Below are positions 30,220 through 40,800 of a DNA stretch of 64,000 nt, piece after piece. The position numbers and the translations under genes are program-made. Source of the stretch: Pseudoalteromonas sp. NC201 (lineage in GTDB: Bacteria > Pseudomonadota > Gammaproteobacteria > Enterobacterales > Alteromonadaceae). The stretch is taken from contig NZ_CP022522.1 of the NCBI RefSeq assembly GCF_002850255.1, positions 118,768 through 182,767 on the forward strand, read 5' to 3'. Under the pieces are notes generated by a model, which saw only the letters and a list, made by a program, of their open reading frames with translations, searched no databases and had not been told where the DNA came from. Every line of letters begins with the position of its first letter. The stretch's first letter is position 1.

Positions 30220-30236
30220 TGCACCAATGTGGTGCA
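30220..30236. promoter_or_regulatory. NtrC binding site at the ntrB start
   Basis: TGCACCAATGTGGTGCA is a perfect NtrC palindrome (GCACC-N5-GGTGC). Its closeness to the ntrB start codon places it over the likely promoter or early transcript, where it would repress rather than activate, as at enterobacterial glnLp. Confidence 0.85.
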
Positions 30237-30371
30237 ATGAGAATAGCATAGCTTTGCATCCATTGGATTAAATTATTACCTGAGCTCAGAAACTAGGGGT
30301 TTTCGAACTCGTATCCTAAACTTGGTATTAATAAAGCATGCCAACTTTAAGGTGCCCACATTATTAATGCT

Positions 30372-30743
30372 TTGTGTCAAAAAATACATCTAGCTTGTGC
30401 TTGCGGGGGGAGCCTTTTTGTCACGTTCTGCATGAGTGGTTGTGACTTTCAAGGCGCTAGGAATGTTACCGAGTATACGGGTTGCTTTCCTCCTCACACC
30501 GCTAATTTACATCGGGCTACGAATGGCGAGAAAACCACCCTTACAGGCGTAATACGGGTCGTTCAACCTAACTGGCGAGATAAATATCTACTGCAAACAA
30601 AGGCTGAAGTCTACTATCAAATCCAGGTGGGTGAGCAAAGGTTGTGGATTGAACACAATGAAATGTCGAGTTTGGCCTCCTCAATAGCAGGAGGGATGAG
30701 TATGGTGTGTTTGCAACTACTGGTTAAAAGTCAGTGTAGGTAA
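30372..30743 (+). CDS. Putative small lipoprotein, unknown function
   Basis: 123 residues from a TTG at 30372 with no clear ribosome-binding site. The N-terminus holds a hydrophobic stretch and a lipobox-like MSGC (residues 21-24), so a lipoprotein is possible. The remaining part (VTEYTGCFPPHTANLHRATNG; TLTGVIRVVQPNWRDKYLLQ) looks folded but matches no family I know. It may be a degraded or non-functional frame; it stands between two minus-strand genes. Confidence 0.35.
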   Translation: MCQKIHLACACGGSLFVTFCMSGCDFQGARNVTEYTGCFPPHTANLHRATNGEKTTLTGVIRVVQPNWRDKYLLQTKAEVYYQIQVGEQRLWIEHNEMSSLASSIAGGMSMVCLQLLVKSQCR

Positions 30744-30754
30744 GCAATATCGCT

Positions 30755-31312
30755 CTAATTATTCACGGTATTGCGGTGCAAAAAGAACTTATGAGCATCG
30801 CTTTGGGCGACTAACATACCTTTTTGATTAAACACTTTCATAACCAAAGAATGCTCGCCACGATTGATACCACGCAAAGAAAACTGAGTATTACTTTGTT
30901 TTGGCCCTGTGGCTGTTCCATTGAGAAAGAGTTGCACGCTTAAACCTTGGGTAAATCTTGGTTCTATGGTGCCAGTTACGTATACACTGCCACTATTATC
31001 ACGGATTGTTTGCTCATGCTCAGGAGAAGTGATTTTAGCTGTATATTGAATCGTTGGTGTTGTATCCGTTTGTTCGAGAATTTTAGTATCAACACTTGGC
31101 ATGGTTAAAGCGCTGGCGTTGAGTTTGACTTCTTTTGAACCAGGTTGCGGTACATCCGAATAGACCCAATGGCCGTTTTTATCTTTCCAGCGATAGATTT
31201 TTGGATTGGACTCTGCTGCAGCATCAATGCTTGTTAGGGTTAGCGTCATGCTAACCGACATTATAAGAAACCACTGACGCACCACAACTCTCCACAGTAA
31301 ACTACTGTTCAT
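30755..31312 (-). CDS. DUF4124-domain exported protein of the glnA-ntrBC locus
   Basis: 185 residues with a signal peptide (about 1-34, ending DAAAES). The DUF4124 core IYRWKDKNGHWVYSDVPQP (39-57) is unmistakable, followed by a linker and a C-terminal immunoglobulin-like segment (about 95-180: SVYVTGTIEPRF, SLRGINRGEHSLVMKVFNQKG). Proteins of this kind commonly lie between ntrB and glnA in Alteromonadales and Pseudomonadales; their role is unknown. Confidence 0.8.
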   Translation of the reverse strand: MNSSLLWRVVVRQWFLIMSVSMTLTLTSIDAAAESNPKIYRWKDKNGHWVYSDVPQPGSKEVKLNASALTMPSVDTKILEQTDTTPTIQYTAKITSPEHEQTIRDNSGSVYVTGTIEPRFTQGLSVQLFLNGTATGPKQSNTQFSLRGINRGEHSLVMKVFNQKGMLVAQSDAHKFFLHRNTVNN

Positions 31313-31408
31313 ACTTTAGTATAGTGTTGTTGGAATTGCGAGTTACAAATGAGTAACTCCGATAATAAATTTATTCGAGATATTTAATTTAACCTTTTGA
31401 ATTAAATT

Positions 31409-31432
31409 AAAAAAGCCCGTAATTACGGGCTT
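31409..31432 (-). terminator. Rho-independent terminator of glnA
   Basis: On the minus strand AAGCCCGT-AATT-ACGGGCTT is followed by a T-run. It lies 96 bp beyond the glnA stop. Confidence 0.88.
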
Positions 31433-31527
31433 GAGAACACATATGATTAAGAGTGCCAGAAACGCATAATGAGTTTTGGCTCTACAAGCTCAATACCGCG
31501 GTACTGAGCGTAGTAGTCTGTTAGCGA

Positions 31528-32934
31528 TTAAACGCTGTAGTACATTTCGAACTCAACTGGGTGAGTTGTCATGTTTAATTTTTCAACTTCTTTCGACTTA
31601 AGTGTGATGTACGCATCGATTAGGTCGTCAGTGAATACGCCACCTTGAGTTAAGAACTCACGGTCAGCATCTAGAGAAGCAAGCGCTTCGTCAAGTGATG
31701 CTGCAACTGTTGGGATTTCTGCTGCTTCTTCCGCTGGTAGGTCGTACAAATCTTTGTCCATTGCATCGCCAGGGTGGATCTTGTTGCGGATACCGTCAAG
31801 ACCAGCCATCAACTGCGCTGCGAAAGCTAGGTATGGGTTCGCCGCAGGATCTGGGAAGCGTACTTCGATACGACGACCCTTTTCTGATGGGATCACCGGG
31901 ATACGGATTGATGCTGAGCGATTACGTGCTGAGTATGCAAGCATAACTGGCGCTTCAAACCCTGGTACTAGACGCTTATAAGAGTTTGTTGCTGGGTTAG
32001 TGAATGCATTGATTGCTTTAGCATGCTTAATGATACCACCAATGTAGTAAAGCGCTTCTTCAGATAGACCGCCGTACTTGTCGCCTGCGAAGATGTTCTT
32101 GCCGTCTTTAGCAAGTGATTGGTGGCAATGCATGCCTGAACCGTTATCACCAACGATTGGCTTAGGCATAAAGGTTGCTGTCTTACCGTATAGGTGAGCC
32201 ATGTTGTGGATAACGTACTTCATCTCTTGGATTTCGTCTGCTTTAGTTACCATAGTATTAAAGCGAGTCGCAATCTCATTTTGACCAGCAGTTGCTACTT
32301 CGTGGTGGTGCGCTTCAACAACGTGGCCCATCTCTTCAAGTACTAAACAAGTAGCTGCACGCCAATCATTAGACGAATCTACCGGCGCTACTGGGAAGTA
32401 ACCACCTTTTACGCCAGGACGGTGACCTGTGTTACCACCTTCGTAGTCTTTGTCTGAGTTCCAAGCCGCTTCTTCAGCATCGATTTTGTACATTGAGCCA
32501 GACATGTCAGTTTTAAATTTAACATCGTCAAACAAGAAGAACTCTGGCTCTGGACCGAATAATACGGTGTCTGCAATACCCGTTGAACGCATGAACTCTT
32601 CAGCGCGTTTAGCTACTGAACGTGGGTCACGCTCGTAACCCTGGTGTGTGTTTGGTTCAACCACGTCACAACGAACGATAAGCGTTGTTTCTTCTGCGAA
32701 TGGGTCTAGCTTAGCACTTTCTGCATCAGGCATAAGTACCATGTCAGATTCGTTGATGCCTTTCCAACCAGCGATAGATGAGCCGTCAAACATTTTGCCG
32801 TCTTCAAAGAAGTCTTCATCGGCTTGATGATGTGGGATCGATACGTGTTGTTCTTTACCTTTTGTATCTGTGAAACGTAAGTCAACAAATTTTACGTCGT
32901 GCTCTTTAATAAAATCTAAAACCGATTGTGACAT
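31528..32934 (-). CDS. glnA: Type I glutamine synthetase
   Basis: 468 residues from ATG 32934, which has GGAGGACAC directly upstream; the longer frame to 32970 passes over this ribosome-binding site and is not used. Converts glutamate, ammonia and ATP to glutamine; dodecameric cytoplasmic enzyme. Visible motifs: [16 protein letters not shown], the glutamate/metal site [10 protein letters not shown], the ATP-binding [10 protein letters not shown], and the adenylylation site Tyr in [10 protein letters not shown] (about residue 396), so activity should be tuned by GlnE. Sigma-54-like promoter and two NtrC sites upstream. Confidence 0.98.
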   Translation of the reverse strand: MSQSVLDFIKEHDVKFVDLRFTDTKGKEQHVSIPHHQADEDFFEDGKMFDGSSIAGWKGINESDMVLMPDAESAKLDPFAEETTLIVRCDVVEPNTHQGYERDPRSVAKRAEEFMRSTGIADTVLFGPEPEFFLFDDVKFKTDMSGSMYKIDAEEAAWNSDKDYEGGNTGHRPGVKGGYFPVAPVDSSNDWRAATCLVLEEMGHVVEAHHHEVATAGQNEIATRFNTMVTKADEIQEMKYVIHNMAHLYGKTATFMPKPIVGDNGSGMHCHQSLAKDGKNIFAGDKYGGLSEEALYYIGGIIKHAKAINAFTNPATNSYKRLVPGFEAPVMLAYSARNRSASIRIPVIPSEKGRRIEVRFPDPAANPYLAFAAQLMAGLDGIRNKIHPGDAMDKDLYDLPAEEAAEIPTVAASLDEALASLDADREFLTQGGVFTDDLIDAYITLKSKEVEKLNMTTHPVEFEMYYSV

Positions 32935-32965
32935 GTGTCCTCCGACTCGTTGGGTTATTTTTTGC

Positions 32966-32981
32966 TGCAATGTACTGCAAT
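32966..32981 (-). promoter_or_regulatory. Candidate sigma-54 promoter of glnA
   Basis: The minus strand reads ATTGCAGTACATTGCA: the -12 part TTGCA is perfect, the -24 part (TTGCA instead of TGGCA) has one key mismatch. It lies 32 bp upstream of the ATG and about 100-140 bp from the NtrC enhancer pair, the right geometry. Confidence 0.45.
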
Positions 32982-33071
32982 TGCACCTTGATAAGCGTTA
33001 ATCGTGCCAATTGTTTAACTGTTTGATTTTTAATGGTTTATTTAAATTCACTGATCTGTGAACGGATGTTT

Positions 33072-33088
33072 TGCACTAAATTGGTGCG
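33072..33088. promoter_or_regulatory. NtrC enhancer site 1 of glnA
   Basis: TGCACTAAATTGGTGCG matches GCACC-N5-GGTGC with one mismatch in the left arm. Confidence 0.8.
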
Positions 33089-33092
33089 TAAG

Positions 33093-33109
33093 TGTTCCAT
33101 GGTGGTGCG
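33093..33109. promoter_or_regulatory. NtrC enhancer site 2 of glnA (weaker)
   Basis: TGTTCCATGGTGGTGCG keeps one full half-site GGTGC with a degenerate partner. Its centre is exactly 21 bp, two helical turns, from site 1, on the same DNA face, as expected for cooperative binding. Confidence 0.55.
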
Positions 33110-33693
33110 TAATATTTTTCCTGACAACGACACTTTCCATTTCTGTTGTAGTTGATATTGATTAAATGCTCAAGGTATCAAGATACCGAATAGCTAAAAA
33201 TTGCTCGAGTATATTCAGTTGTCTGCACTAATGGTGGTCTGGTATTGAGCAGAAAATTGAAATTAATTTCTAAATTTATAGAAAAAATACATTCTAAATA
33301 TTGCATATAAAGCACCTTTCTTTAGGTATTTAATCGAAACTTTTCTTTGCTCATTAACTGCTTCTTAGATTAATTTTTACATCTTTTGTTTATATACGCT
33401 AACACCAAAGAGCCCGCATTTTATAGGCGACTTTTTGTTCACCATTTATTTGTCTGTATTTAGGTGAATGATACTGCATGTGAGGAAGTTGTATGTACAT
33501 TATGCAATTTTGTATTTCTCAATTGTGTCCTGTGTGTTAATTGTGTTAATCGAGTTAATTTTTGTTTTGTTTTTTGTGTTGATCAGTTTCATTTTTTGGG
33601 TACTATGTACCTGATATTAATAAGTTGAGTCTAATGTTAAAGGGGCTACTTGATGCACTCTAATAGGCTAAATTTTCGTTTGTTACTGTTGAT
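33110..33693. other. 584-bp AT-rich gap between glnA control region and the NRPS-PKS cluster
   Basis: No coding frame is supported. Long T-rich stretches dominate. No tRNA, integrase, transposase or direct repeat is visible at this junction. The right end contains the candidate cluster promoter (33579-33606). Confidence 0.6.
33579..33611 (+). promoter_or_regulatory. Candidate promoter and small palindrome upstream of the cluster
   Basis: TTGATC (33579-33584), 16-nt spacer, TACTAT (33601-33606). The -10 box is embedded in GGTAC-TAT-GTACC (33599-33611), a 5+5 inverted repeat that could bind a regulator. No regulator gene is seen in the visible part of the cluster. Confidence 0.35.
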
Positions 33694-36042
33694 ATGCAAG
33701 GAAGAAGTAAGGTGTTTTCTCGAGAGTCATTAGCATTAAGATTTGTTATTTTAGTATTTATTCCCCTCCTTATAATCATCTCTTATTTTTACTTAGACGA
33801 GAGAGAAACTTTACCTCTGGATAATATCACATTAAGCGATAGCGCTTTGAGTAACAAAGTGAGTATCTCTAGAGATAAGTACGGAGTTCCAAATATAAGC
33901 GCGAAAAGTGATCATGATGCTTTTTTCGCTATGGGATATGTTCAAGCTCAAGATCGGCTTTGGCAAATGGAGTTACAGCGCCGACTAATTAAAGGTACTT
34001 TGAGTGAGGTCTTTGGAGCATCAACAATTGAGCGTGATAAATATATGCGTACTTTGGGGCTTGCTGATGCTGCAAAAGAGGCGCTAAAAAGTTTAGGGAA
34101 GCGGGAAAAAGGCATCTTAGTTGCCTTCTCTGAGGGAGTGAATGCGTATATCAGAGATTCTGAAAACCTACCAATTGAGTTTAGGGTTTTTGGTGTCGTT
34201 GCTTCAAATTGGTCTCCTGAAGATTCATTAATGGTAGGTAAGCTACTTTCTTACTCTCTGAGTTTTGCTGCTAATTATGAACGGGCCAGAGTACAAGCTG
34301 CCGCTAAATTACCAGTGGACTATTTACACTCAATCTATCCAGAGCTTAATGATCAGCAATCTTTATCAGAGGATATATCACGTGTCGCTAAATTGGATGA
34401 GACGTTAAGCCAGTTAGCGAGTATCGAAGAAGCTTTATTGCTAGAGCATGGGATTGGAGGCAAATTTGCCGGGAGTAACGCTTGGGCAATTTCTGGGGAG
34501 TTAAGTGCTTCGGGCGATGCGATGTTGGCGAATGATCCTCATCTCTCTTTCCAAATGCCTTCATTATGGTATCGAGCGTCTTTGTTAGGCGGCGAAGTAA
34601 ACGCATCAGGTATGACCATTCCAGGATTGCCTGTAATTGTATTTGGACATAATGCTCATATTGCTTGGGGCGGTACTAACATGCCCGCGGATACGCAAGA
34701 TTTGGTCATAGTGGACCTTAATCGAGGAGGGAATTCTGCAGGAGAGAAAATTGTTCAAAGGGTAGAGGAGATCGCGGTTAAGGCTGACTTCCCAGCTCAA
34801 TTTAGAAAAGCCCCAGAGACTATAAAACATACGGTTGCACAATCAAAATATGGGCCTATTCTAGATTATAGTGCTGGCGCGTCTCATGGGTATGCACTGA
34901 GATGGACAGCTTTAAATGACAGTGATACTTCTATTTCTGCCTTGATCGACCTGAATTATGCTTCTAATTGGGAAGAGTTCAGGAATGCGCTCCAGCTTCT
35001 TATCACGCCGACAATCAATTTTGTTTACGCAGATCGCCTAGGCAATATAGGCCTCAATAGCGCGGGTAAAGTTCCGCTTCGCAAAAAACATTCTGGAGCC
35101 ATACCTGTTAATCAGTATGAGTTTGAATGGACTGGGTACATTCCTTGGGAAAGTATGCCAACGGAATTCAACCCTAAAAAAGGCTATATCATTAATGCCA
35201 ACCAAAAACATGTCTCTGAGGATTATCCTTACTTCATTTCTATGGACTGGGCTCCTTCATATAGAGCGGAACGTATAGCATCTCTTATAGAAGGTGAGTT
35301 AAAGCGAGGACACAAACTTTCCATCGATACTTTCCGGAGTATTCAAGGTGATGTACTTGACTTAGGAGCGATAGATCTACTCAACCTTCTTAGAAATGAC
35401 TATCCAAATCTGAAGCCTTTACTTGGTGAGCTACTACATTGGGACGGAGATTATAAATCTGACCCTGACGTTGGTGCTATATACCAAGTCATGATCAGAA
35501 ATTTAAAAGTCAAATTATTCCATTCACAAAGTCTTGCTACACAATTTGGTGGCGGGCTAACCGCATCTAGTCTAACCGACAAACAGTTATTGCTCGCCTT
35601 ACAAGACCATGAATTATGGTGTTCTGACACTTCAGAAAAATGTACAGATGAAATTAGGGATTCCTATCAAGCGACTTTAGTTGAACTTGAGCGTAAGTTT
35701 GGCGCTAGGCCGTGGTCATGGGGAGAGCTTGCGCCGAGAACTTTCGCGCATCAACCCTTTAGTGAAGCGGACTTTTCGAGACGAATTTTTGAGCGGCAGA
35801 TCACTGGAGCTGGTTCATTAGATACCGTGAATGCCGCCGGTTATCGGTTTGATAGTGCTGATGGATATGAGCAGATATTTGGTGCTGGGTTTCGCCAAAT
35901 TATGGTGTCGAGTAAGCAGGAAGGGTTTAAGTCTTGGTACATCAATTCAACGGGTCAGTCCGGCAATATCATGAGCCCACACTATGATGACATGATCGAC
36001 TTATATGAAAGTAATCAATTAGTTACTGAAACACCGCAATAA
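33694..36042 (+). CDS. Penicillin acylase-family Ntn hydrolase, membrane anchored
   Basis: 782 residues. A hydrophobic segment near residues 16-34 is a signal anchor, placing the catalytic domain in the periplasm. The alpha part ends in GGKFAG; autoprocessing would expose Ser261 (GSNAWAISG) as the beta-subunit N-terminal nucleophile. The conserved NDPHLSF and GHNAHIAWGGTN follow, as in penicillin G acylase, AHL acylases and PvdQ. In pyoverdine synthesis PvdQ removes the fatty-acyl starter after export; the same role is likely here because an exporter of the PvdE class is next and the first NRPS opens with a C domain. ATG 33694 lacks a ribosome-binding site; GTG 33712 with AAGGAAG upstream is a good alternative start. 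The following gene begins 28 nt downstream. Confidence 0.88.
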   Translation: MQGRSKVFSRESLALRFVILVFIPLLIIISYFYLDERETLPLDNITLSDSALSNKVSISRDKYGVPNISAKSDHDAFFAMGYVQAQDRLWQMELQRRLIKGTLSEVFGASTIERDKYMRTLGLADAAKEALKSLGKREKGILVAFSEGVNAYIRDSENLPIEFRVFGVVASNWSPEDSLMVGKLLSYSLSFAANYERARVQAAAKLPVDYLHSIYPELNDQQSLSEDISRVAKLDETLSQLASIEEALLLEHGIGGKFAGSNAWAISGELSASGDAMLANDPHLSFQMPSLWYRASLLGGEVNASGMTIPGLPVIVFGHNAHIAWGGTNMPADTQDLVIVDLNRGGNSAGEKIVQRVEEIAVKADFPAQFRKAPETIKHTVAQSKYGPILDYSAGASHGYALRWTALNDSDTSISALIDLNYASNWEEFRNALQLLITPTINFVYADRLGNIGLNSAGKVPLRKKHSGAIPVNQYEFEWTGYIPWESMPTEFNPKKGYIINANQKHVSEDYPYFISMDWAPSYRAERIASLIEGELKRGHKLSIDTFRSIQGDVLDLGAIDLLNLLRNDYPNLKPLLGELLHWDGDYKSDPDVGAIYQVMIRNLKVKLFHSQSLATQFGGGLTASSLTDKQLLLALQDHELWCSDTSEKCTDEIRDSYQATLVELERKFGARPWSWGELAPRTFAHQPFSEADFSRRIFERQITGAGSLDTVNAAGYRFDSADGYEQIFGAGFRQIMVSSKQEGFKSWYINSTGQSGNIMSPHYDDMIDLYESNQLVTETPQ

Positions 36043-36070
36043 ATATAATAATTAATAAAAAGGAATTGTA

Positions 36071-37801
36071 ATGAGGTTACTCTCCGAATTAGGAAAGACG
36101 GCGCCTAACTCTGTCTTTATTTCACTGTTGAGCGGCGCGATCGCAGGCCTTATCTACGCGTCGCTAGTTCCAGTTATTCTAATCGCAATTGAAGAGTTTA
36201 GCTATGTATTAGACGGCACCGCAGATTTTGTTGAGGTGCTGGGCGTGCAAATAGCACATCCAAATTTAGCGCTGTTATTTTTAGGTATTTGCGCTGCGAT
36301 TTTTATTTTGCAATCAGTATCAATGATTGCATTACAAAAGTCAGCATTAATGCTTGCGAGTAATATCCGAAAAAGATTGTTTGAAAAGATTCTAGGGGCT
36401 CCAATCGAGAACCTTGAGTCAGTTGGAACTTCTAAATTACTCGTTGTATTAAGTACAGATATCAGTCGAATTATGATGGGGGCGCAAGCAGTTCCTGGTC
36501 TGTTAGTCAGTTCAGTTATTTTGTTAGGTGTATTTTTATATATCTACTTTTTAAGTATGGGGGCATTTCTATTTTTATTGGTTTGTTTAGTTGTTTCAGT
36601 TATTACCTATCAAATTCCTATCATCTATTCCATGAGGTTTTTTAATAAATCAAGACAAGAAACAGATGAACTTCAAAAATCATTTCGCTCTTTACTAATG
36701 GGAGCGAAAGAGTTGAAAGTTAATAATGTTAAGCGAGAGTCATTTATTAAAAATGAGTTGCTTAAAGCTGAAAATGAAATGCGTGAAACACTTACTAAAA
36801 CGTATAACTATACAATCTTTGCTGAAAACTATGGGATGCTATTAACCTATCTAATTATCGCCGTTTTGGTTTTCTCTTTTGTTAATTACTACTCGATTGG
36901 TCATGGTGAATTACTGGGTATAGTTATGGTTCTGCTATATATATCCGGCCCAATTCGATGGATATTGCAATCAATAGCTCCAATTTATAGAGCTAATGCG
37001 TCATATAATAAAGTAGATCTGATTCTTGCATCTTTGTCTAAGGAGGTAGAGAGTGAATTAACCCCGGTTAGTAACTGGGAAAAAGTAACTTTCGATAATA
37101 CTTGCTTTTCTTATAAAAAATCTAATTTTGAAGTTGGCCCAATTTCTTTTAGTTGTAGACGCGGAGAAATAACTTTTATTGTTGGAGGGAATGGCTCGGG
37201 TAAATCAACCTTCTGTAAGGTCGCTACACTTCATTATAGGGCAACATCAGGAAATATTATCTTTGATGATGTGAAAGTTGATGAAAGCAATATTGATAGT
37301 TATCGCCAGTCAATAAGTGTTATCTATAGTGATTATCACTTATTTGAAAAGCTGCATGGAATTGATTTAGAAAATAGTGATGTTATAGATGAAATTAATT
37401 ATTGGTTAGTGAAGCTTAACCTCGATGAGAAGGTGTTTTTAGAAGGAGATGGATTCTCTACTTTAGAACTTTCAGATGGTCAAAAAAGAAGGTTAGCATT
37501 AATAGCTAGTATTGTAGAAGATAAAGATTTTTATTTATTTGATGAATGGGCTGCAGATCAAGATCCTCAATTCAGAGAGATTTTTTACAAAGAAATCCTA
37601 CCTATTTTAAAGTCAAGAAATAAGTTGATTATAGTTATAACTCATGATGATAGATATTATAACTTATCAGATCAGCTCGTTCATTTAGATAAAGGAGAGG
37701 TTCAGCTAAGTGCTTCAAGGTTAAATTATGGCGAGGCTAAGGCTGAAAAATCAAATTTTAAAAACTCAGAAAATAATAAGGATAACGCATATGAGGTTTG
37801 A
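36071..37801 (+). CDS. Cyclic peptide/siderophore exporter, PvdE-SyrD family ABC transporter
   Basis: 576 residues: six membrane spans (about 15-300) and an ATPase domain. Walker A is IVGGNGSGKSTF, the signature is LSDGQKRRL, and Walker B reads FYLFDEWAADQDP, the variant typical of the cyclic-peptide exporter family (PvdE, SyrD) rather than LDEATSALD of common exporters. Ribosome-binding site AAAAAGGA. It probably moves the acylated assembly-line product across the inner membrane to the periplasmic acylase. The gene is strikingly AT-rich compared with the rest of the window. Its end overlaps the first NRPS start by 11 bases. Confidence 0.9.
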   Translation: MRLLSELGKTAPNSVFISLLSGAIAGLIYASLVPVILIAIEEFSYVLDGTADFVEVLGVQIAHPNLALLFLGICAAIFILQSVSMIALQKSALMLASNIRKRLFEKILGAPIENLESVGTSKLLVVLSTDISRIMMGAQAVPGLLVSSVILLGVFLYIYFLSMGAFLFLLVCLVVSVITYQIPIIYSMRFFNKSRQETDELQKSFRSLLMGAKELKVNNVKRESFIKNELLKAENEMRETLTKTYNYTIFAENYGMLLTYLIIAVLVFSFVNYYSIGHGELLGIVMVLLYISGPIRWILQSIAPIYRANASYNKVDLILASLSKEVESELTPVSNWEKVTFDNTCFSYKKSNFEVGPISFSCRRGEITFIVGGNGSGKSTFCKVATLHYRATSGNIIFDDVKVDESNIDSYRQSISVIYSDYHLFEKLHGIDLENSDVIDEINYWLVKLNLDEKVFLEGDGFSTLELSDGQKRRLALIASIVEDKDFYLFDEWAADQDPQFREIFYKEILPILKSRNKLIIVITHDDRYYNLSDQLVHLDKGEVQLSASRLNYGEAKAEKSNFKNSENNKDNAYEV

Positions 37802-40800
37802 TTTTTCTCTAGCGCAGAAGGATGTTTACTTCGATCAGCTACATTGTATTGGTAATGCTAAATATAATATTGGTGGATATGTTGATATAAGCTCGGCAAA
37901 TGTCACATCTTTATTAGAAGCAAGTGATCAGGTTATAGCAAGTAACCCTATGTTTAGTTTGACTATTGAGCATGAGCATGATGGTCCCAAAGCAAGATTT
38001 GATAACGCTTTACATATTAAGTCTACGGTGGTTGATTATAGAGACGCTATTGAACCGATTAAGTCAGCGCAGGAGCTTGTGAAAGAAATATTTTCTCAGC
38101 CCTTTGATCTTAAGGGAAGATGCCTCTACAAAACTTATATCATTCAACTGACAGATCAAAGGATCTGGTTTGTAGGTGTAGCGCATCATTTGCTGATTGA
38201 TGGCTGGGGGTTTGCGCTATGGGCTGAGGCACTTTCAAAAGCTTATGAATCAAAAGAATATCAGGTTAATGAGCACGCGCAGCAAAACTATTTTGAACAA
38301 GACTCAGTATACTTGGAGTCAGAACGGTATCAGAAAGATAAGGAATTTTGGAAGTCTTACTTGCATTGTTCTAAAAGGAATATACTTGTTCCAAATAGGA
38401 AATTGGAATCGAAAAACTCAAGTGAGAGAGTTGTTTTTTCAGTAGCGCGAGATAAGTATGAAAGCTTATTTTCAAACAAAGGGTTTCTAGCTAAGTCCCC
38501 TGGTACTGTATTTTTGTCTCTTGTTTTTATAATGTTCTCTAGACTATATAGAGAGCGTAATTTTAATGTAGGGTTACCAGCTCACAATCGAAAATCAGCG
38601 AAACAAAAGAATGATATAGCTCTATATACAAGTGTTAGCCCTATATCGCTAGCTTATACATCAGACACCTCATTTGATCAGTTTCTTAGCTATGTAGCTT
38701 CTGAGCAAAAAAAAATATATCGACATCAGAAATACCCAATTGGTCATATTGTTTCTGATATGGGCCCTGAAGCAAGAAGTGGTCTCTATGATGTGTGTGT
38801 GAACTTCTTAAAATTAAATAATAGTTGTCGCTTTGCTAAAGCGCATGCATCTTACCATTATATCGAAAACCCTTTCCAAACTACTCCTTTTAACTTAACC
38901 ATTTGGGACAATGGAGAAGTGCAGCCTGTTGAACTACAGGTGGATTATCACATGGGGTACTTTTCAAAAGAGGAAATTGCACAGCTTTTAGAAATACTTT
39001 TTTCTCTTCTAGAACAAGTTTCAAATAATCCAGAGGTAAAACTCTCTGAATTAATGCTTACATCTGAGAAAAATAAATCGTTATCTCTGTCCGACACTGG
39101 ACTTGATGAGGAAATACAACCATTTATTACCTTATTTTTGGAGCAAGTGCGGAAATCTCCGAATACCGTAGCTGTGTCGTGTCAAAACAGAGAACTTACT
39201 TATGAAGCCTTAGATCTTTCTTCAACGCGGCTTGCATTGAGATTCAAGGAAATCGGGGTCAAAGCCGGTGATCTCGTAGGGCTAATGCTTCATCGCTCAG
39301 AAAGAATGGTGGAAGCGATTGTAGCGCTGAGTAAAATTGGAGCTGGTTTTGTGCCGATGGATCCGAGCTATCCAGTTAGCCGCCTAAAGCATATGGCACA
39401 TGACAGTAATATTTCATTGCTTGTCATCGATAGTGATTTCTCTGAGTTAGCATTTGAGCTAACAGATAAGATTTATATTGTAGAGTCACTTTGTGAAAAT
39501 ACCGCTGTTGAAATTGGCTCGACTACCGTAGCCAAAAACGATAGCACTGCTTATGTTATATATACCTCGGGCTCTACAGGTACGCCAAAAGGCGTTGAAA
39601 TTTCGAATCTATCTTTAGCTAACTTTTTGCTCTCAATGAGGAAAAAACCAGGAATCAGCCATGGAGATAGATTATTAGCCGTCACTCCATTTAGTTTTGA
39701 TATATCTATTTTAGAACTATTACTTCCGTTAATAAGTGGAGCGACGGTCAAAGTATTTCCTTCACGTATAACCCATGATCTGCAAGGTTTGGTTGATGAA
39801 ATTAACAAACCTGATACCAGCATCGTACAGATGACTCCTAGCGCATGGAAGTTGGTATTAGCTTCTGGCTGGCAAGGTAAACCTAGCTTAAAGGCGCTTG
39901 TGGGAGGAGAAGCTCTGCCACAGCATTTAGCAACTGAGCTAACAAGCAAGGTTGATGCGCTTTGGAATATGTATGGGCCAACTGAAACAACAATTTGGTC
40001 AAGCTGTATCCGAGTGGAAGAGAGTTGGAGTGTAAATTCAATAGGCCATCCAATCGCTAATACACAGATGGCAATTCTAGATAGCCAGCATAGCTTCATG
40101 CCTGTGGGTTGGACGGGTGAGTTATACATCAGTGGTAAGGGGTTGGCAAAAGGCTACTTTAATCAACCTGAGCTAACTGCTAGTCGCTTCATTAGTTGTA
40201 ATGGAGAGCGTTGGTATAATACGGGAGATTTAGCGAAAATACAGGCAGATGGTAGTGTTGAATTTGTAGGACGAATAGATACTCAAGTTAAATTCCAAGG
40301 GTACAGAATAGAACTAGGTGAAATAGAGTCAATACTGAAAAAGTTACCGAATATCTCTGACGCAGTTGTTCTAATCAAGACATCTGACTCTGGTCATCAG
40401 TGTTTATGTGCTTACTATATCTCTGAAAATGATGAGTTATCCTCTGAACATTTGAGAGCCGCCGCTTCTGAATACCTTCCATTACATATGCTTCCAAGCC
40501 ATTGGCAAGCACTTAAAGCGTTTCCTTTAACACCAAGTGGCAAACTAGATAGTAAGTCGCTTTCACTACCTTCGAGTTTTGCACAAGTAAGCACAACTGA
40601 AAATGAAGATCGTTTGATACAGGAGCTGGCAGCCGTTATTTGCCATCACCTTCAGATACCTCACCTTGATGCAGAGACAAACTTTTTTGATGCAGGAGCA
40701 AGATCCCAAGAAATGGTTGAGCTTGTGCCAAAGTTGAATGAAGCATTGAGTTTGTCACTAACTGTTGTCGATATGTTTAGTTATCCCTCACTTAACGCGC

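Noticed and set aside
39551..40129. 192-codon frame antisense to the first NRPS adenylation domain
   Set aside because: Complement of conserved A-domain motifs; no independent signal.
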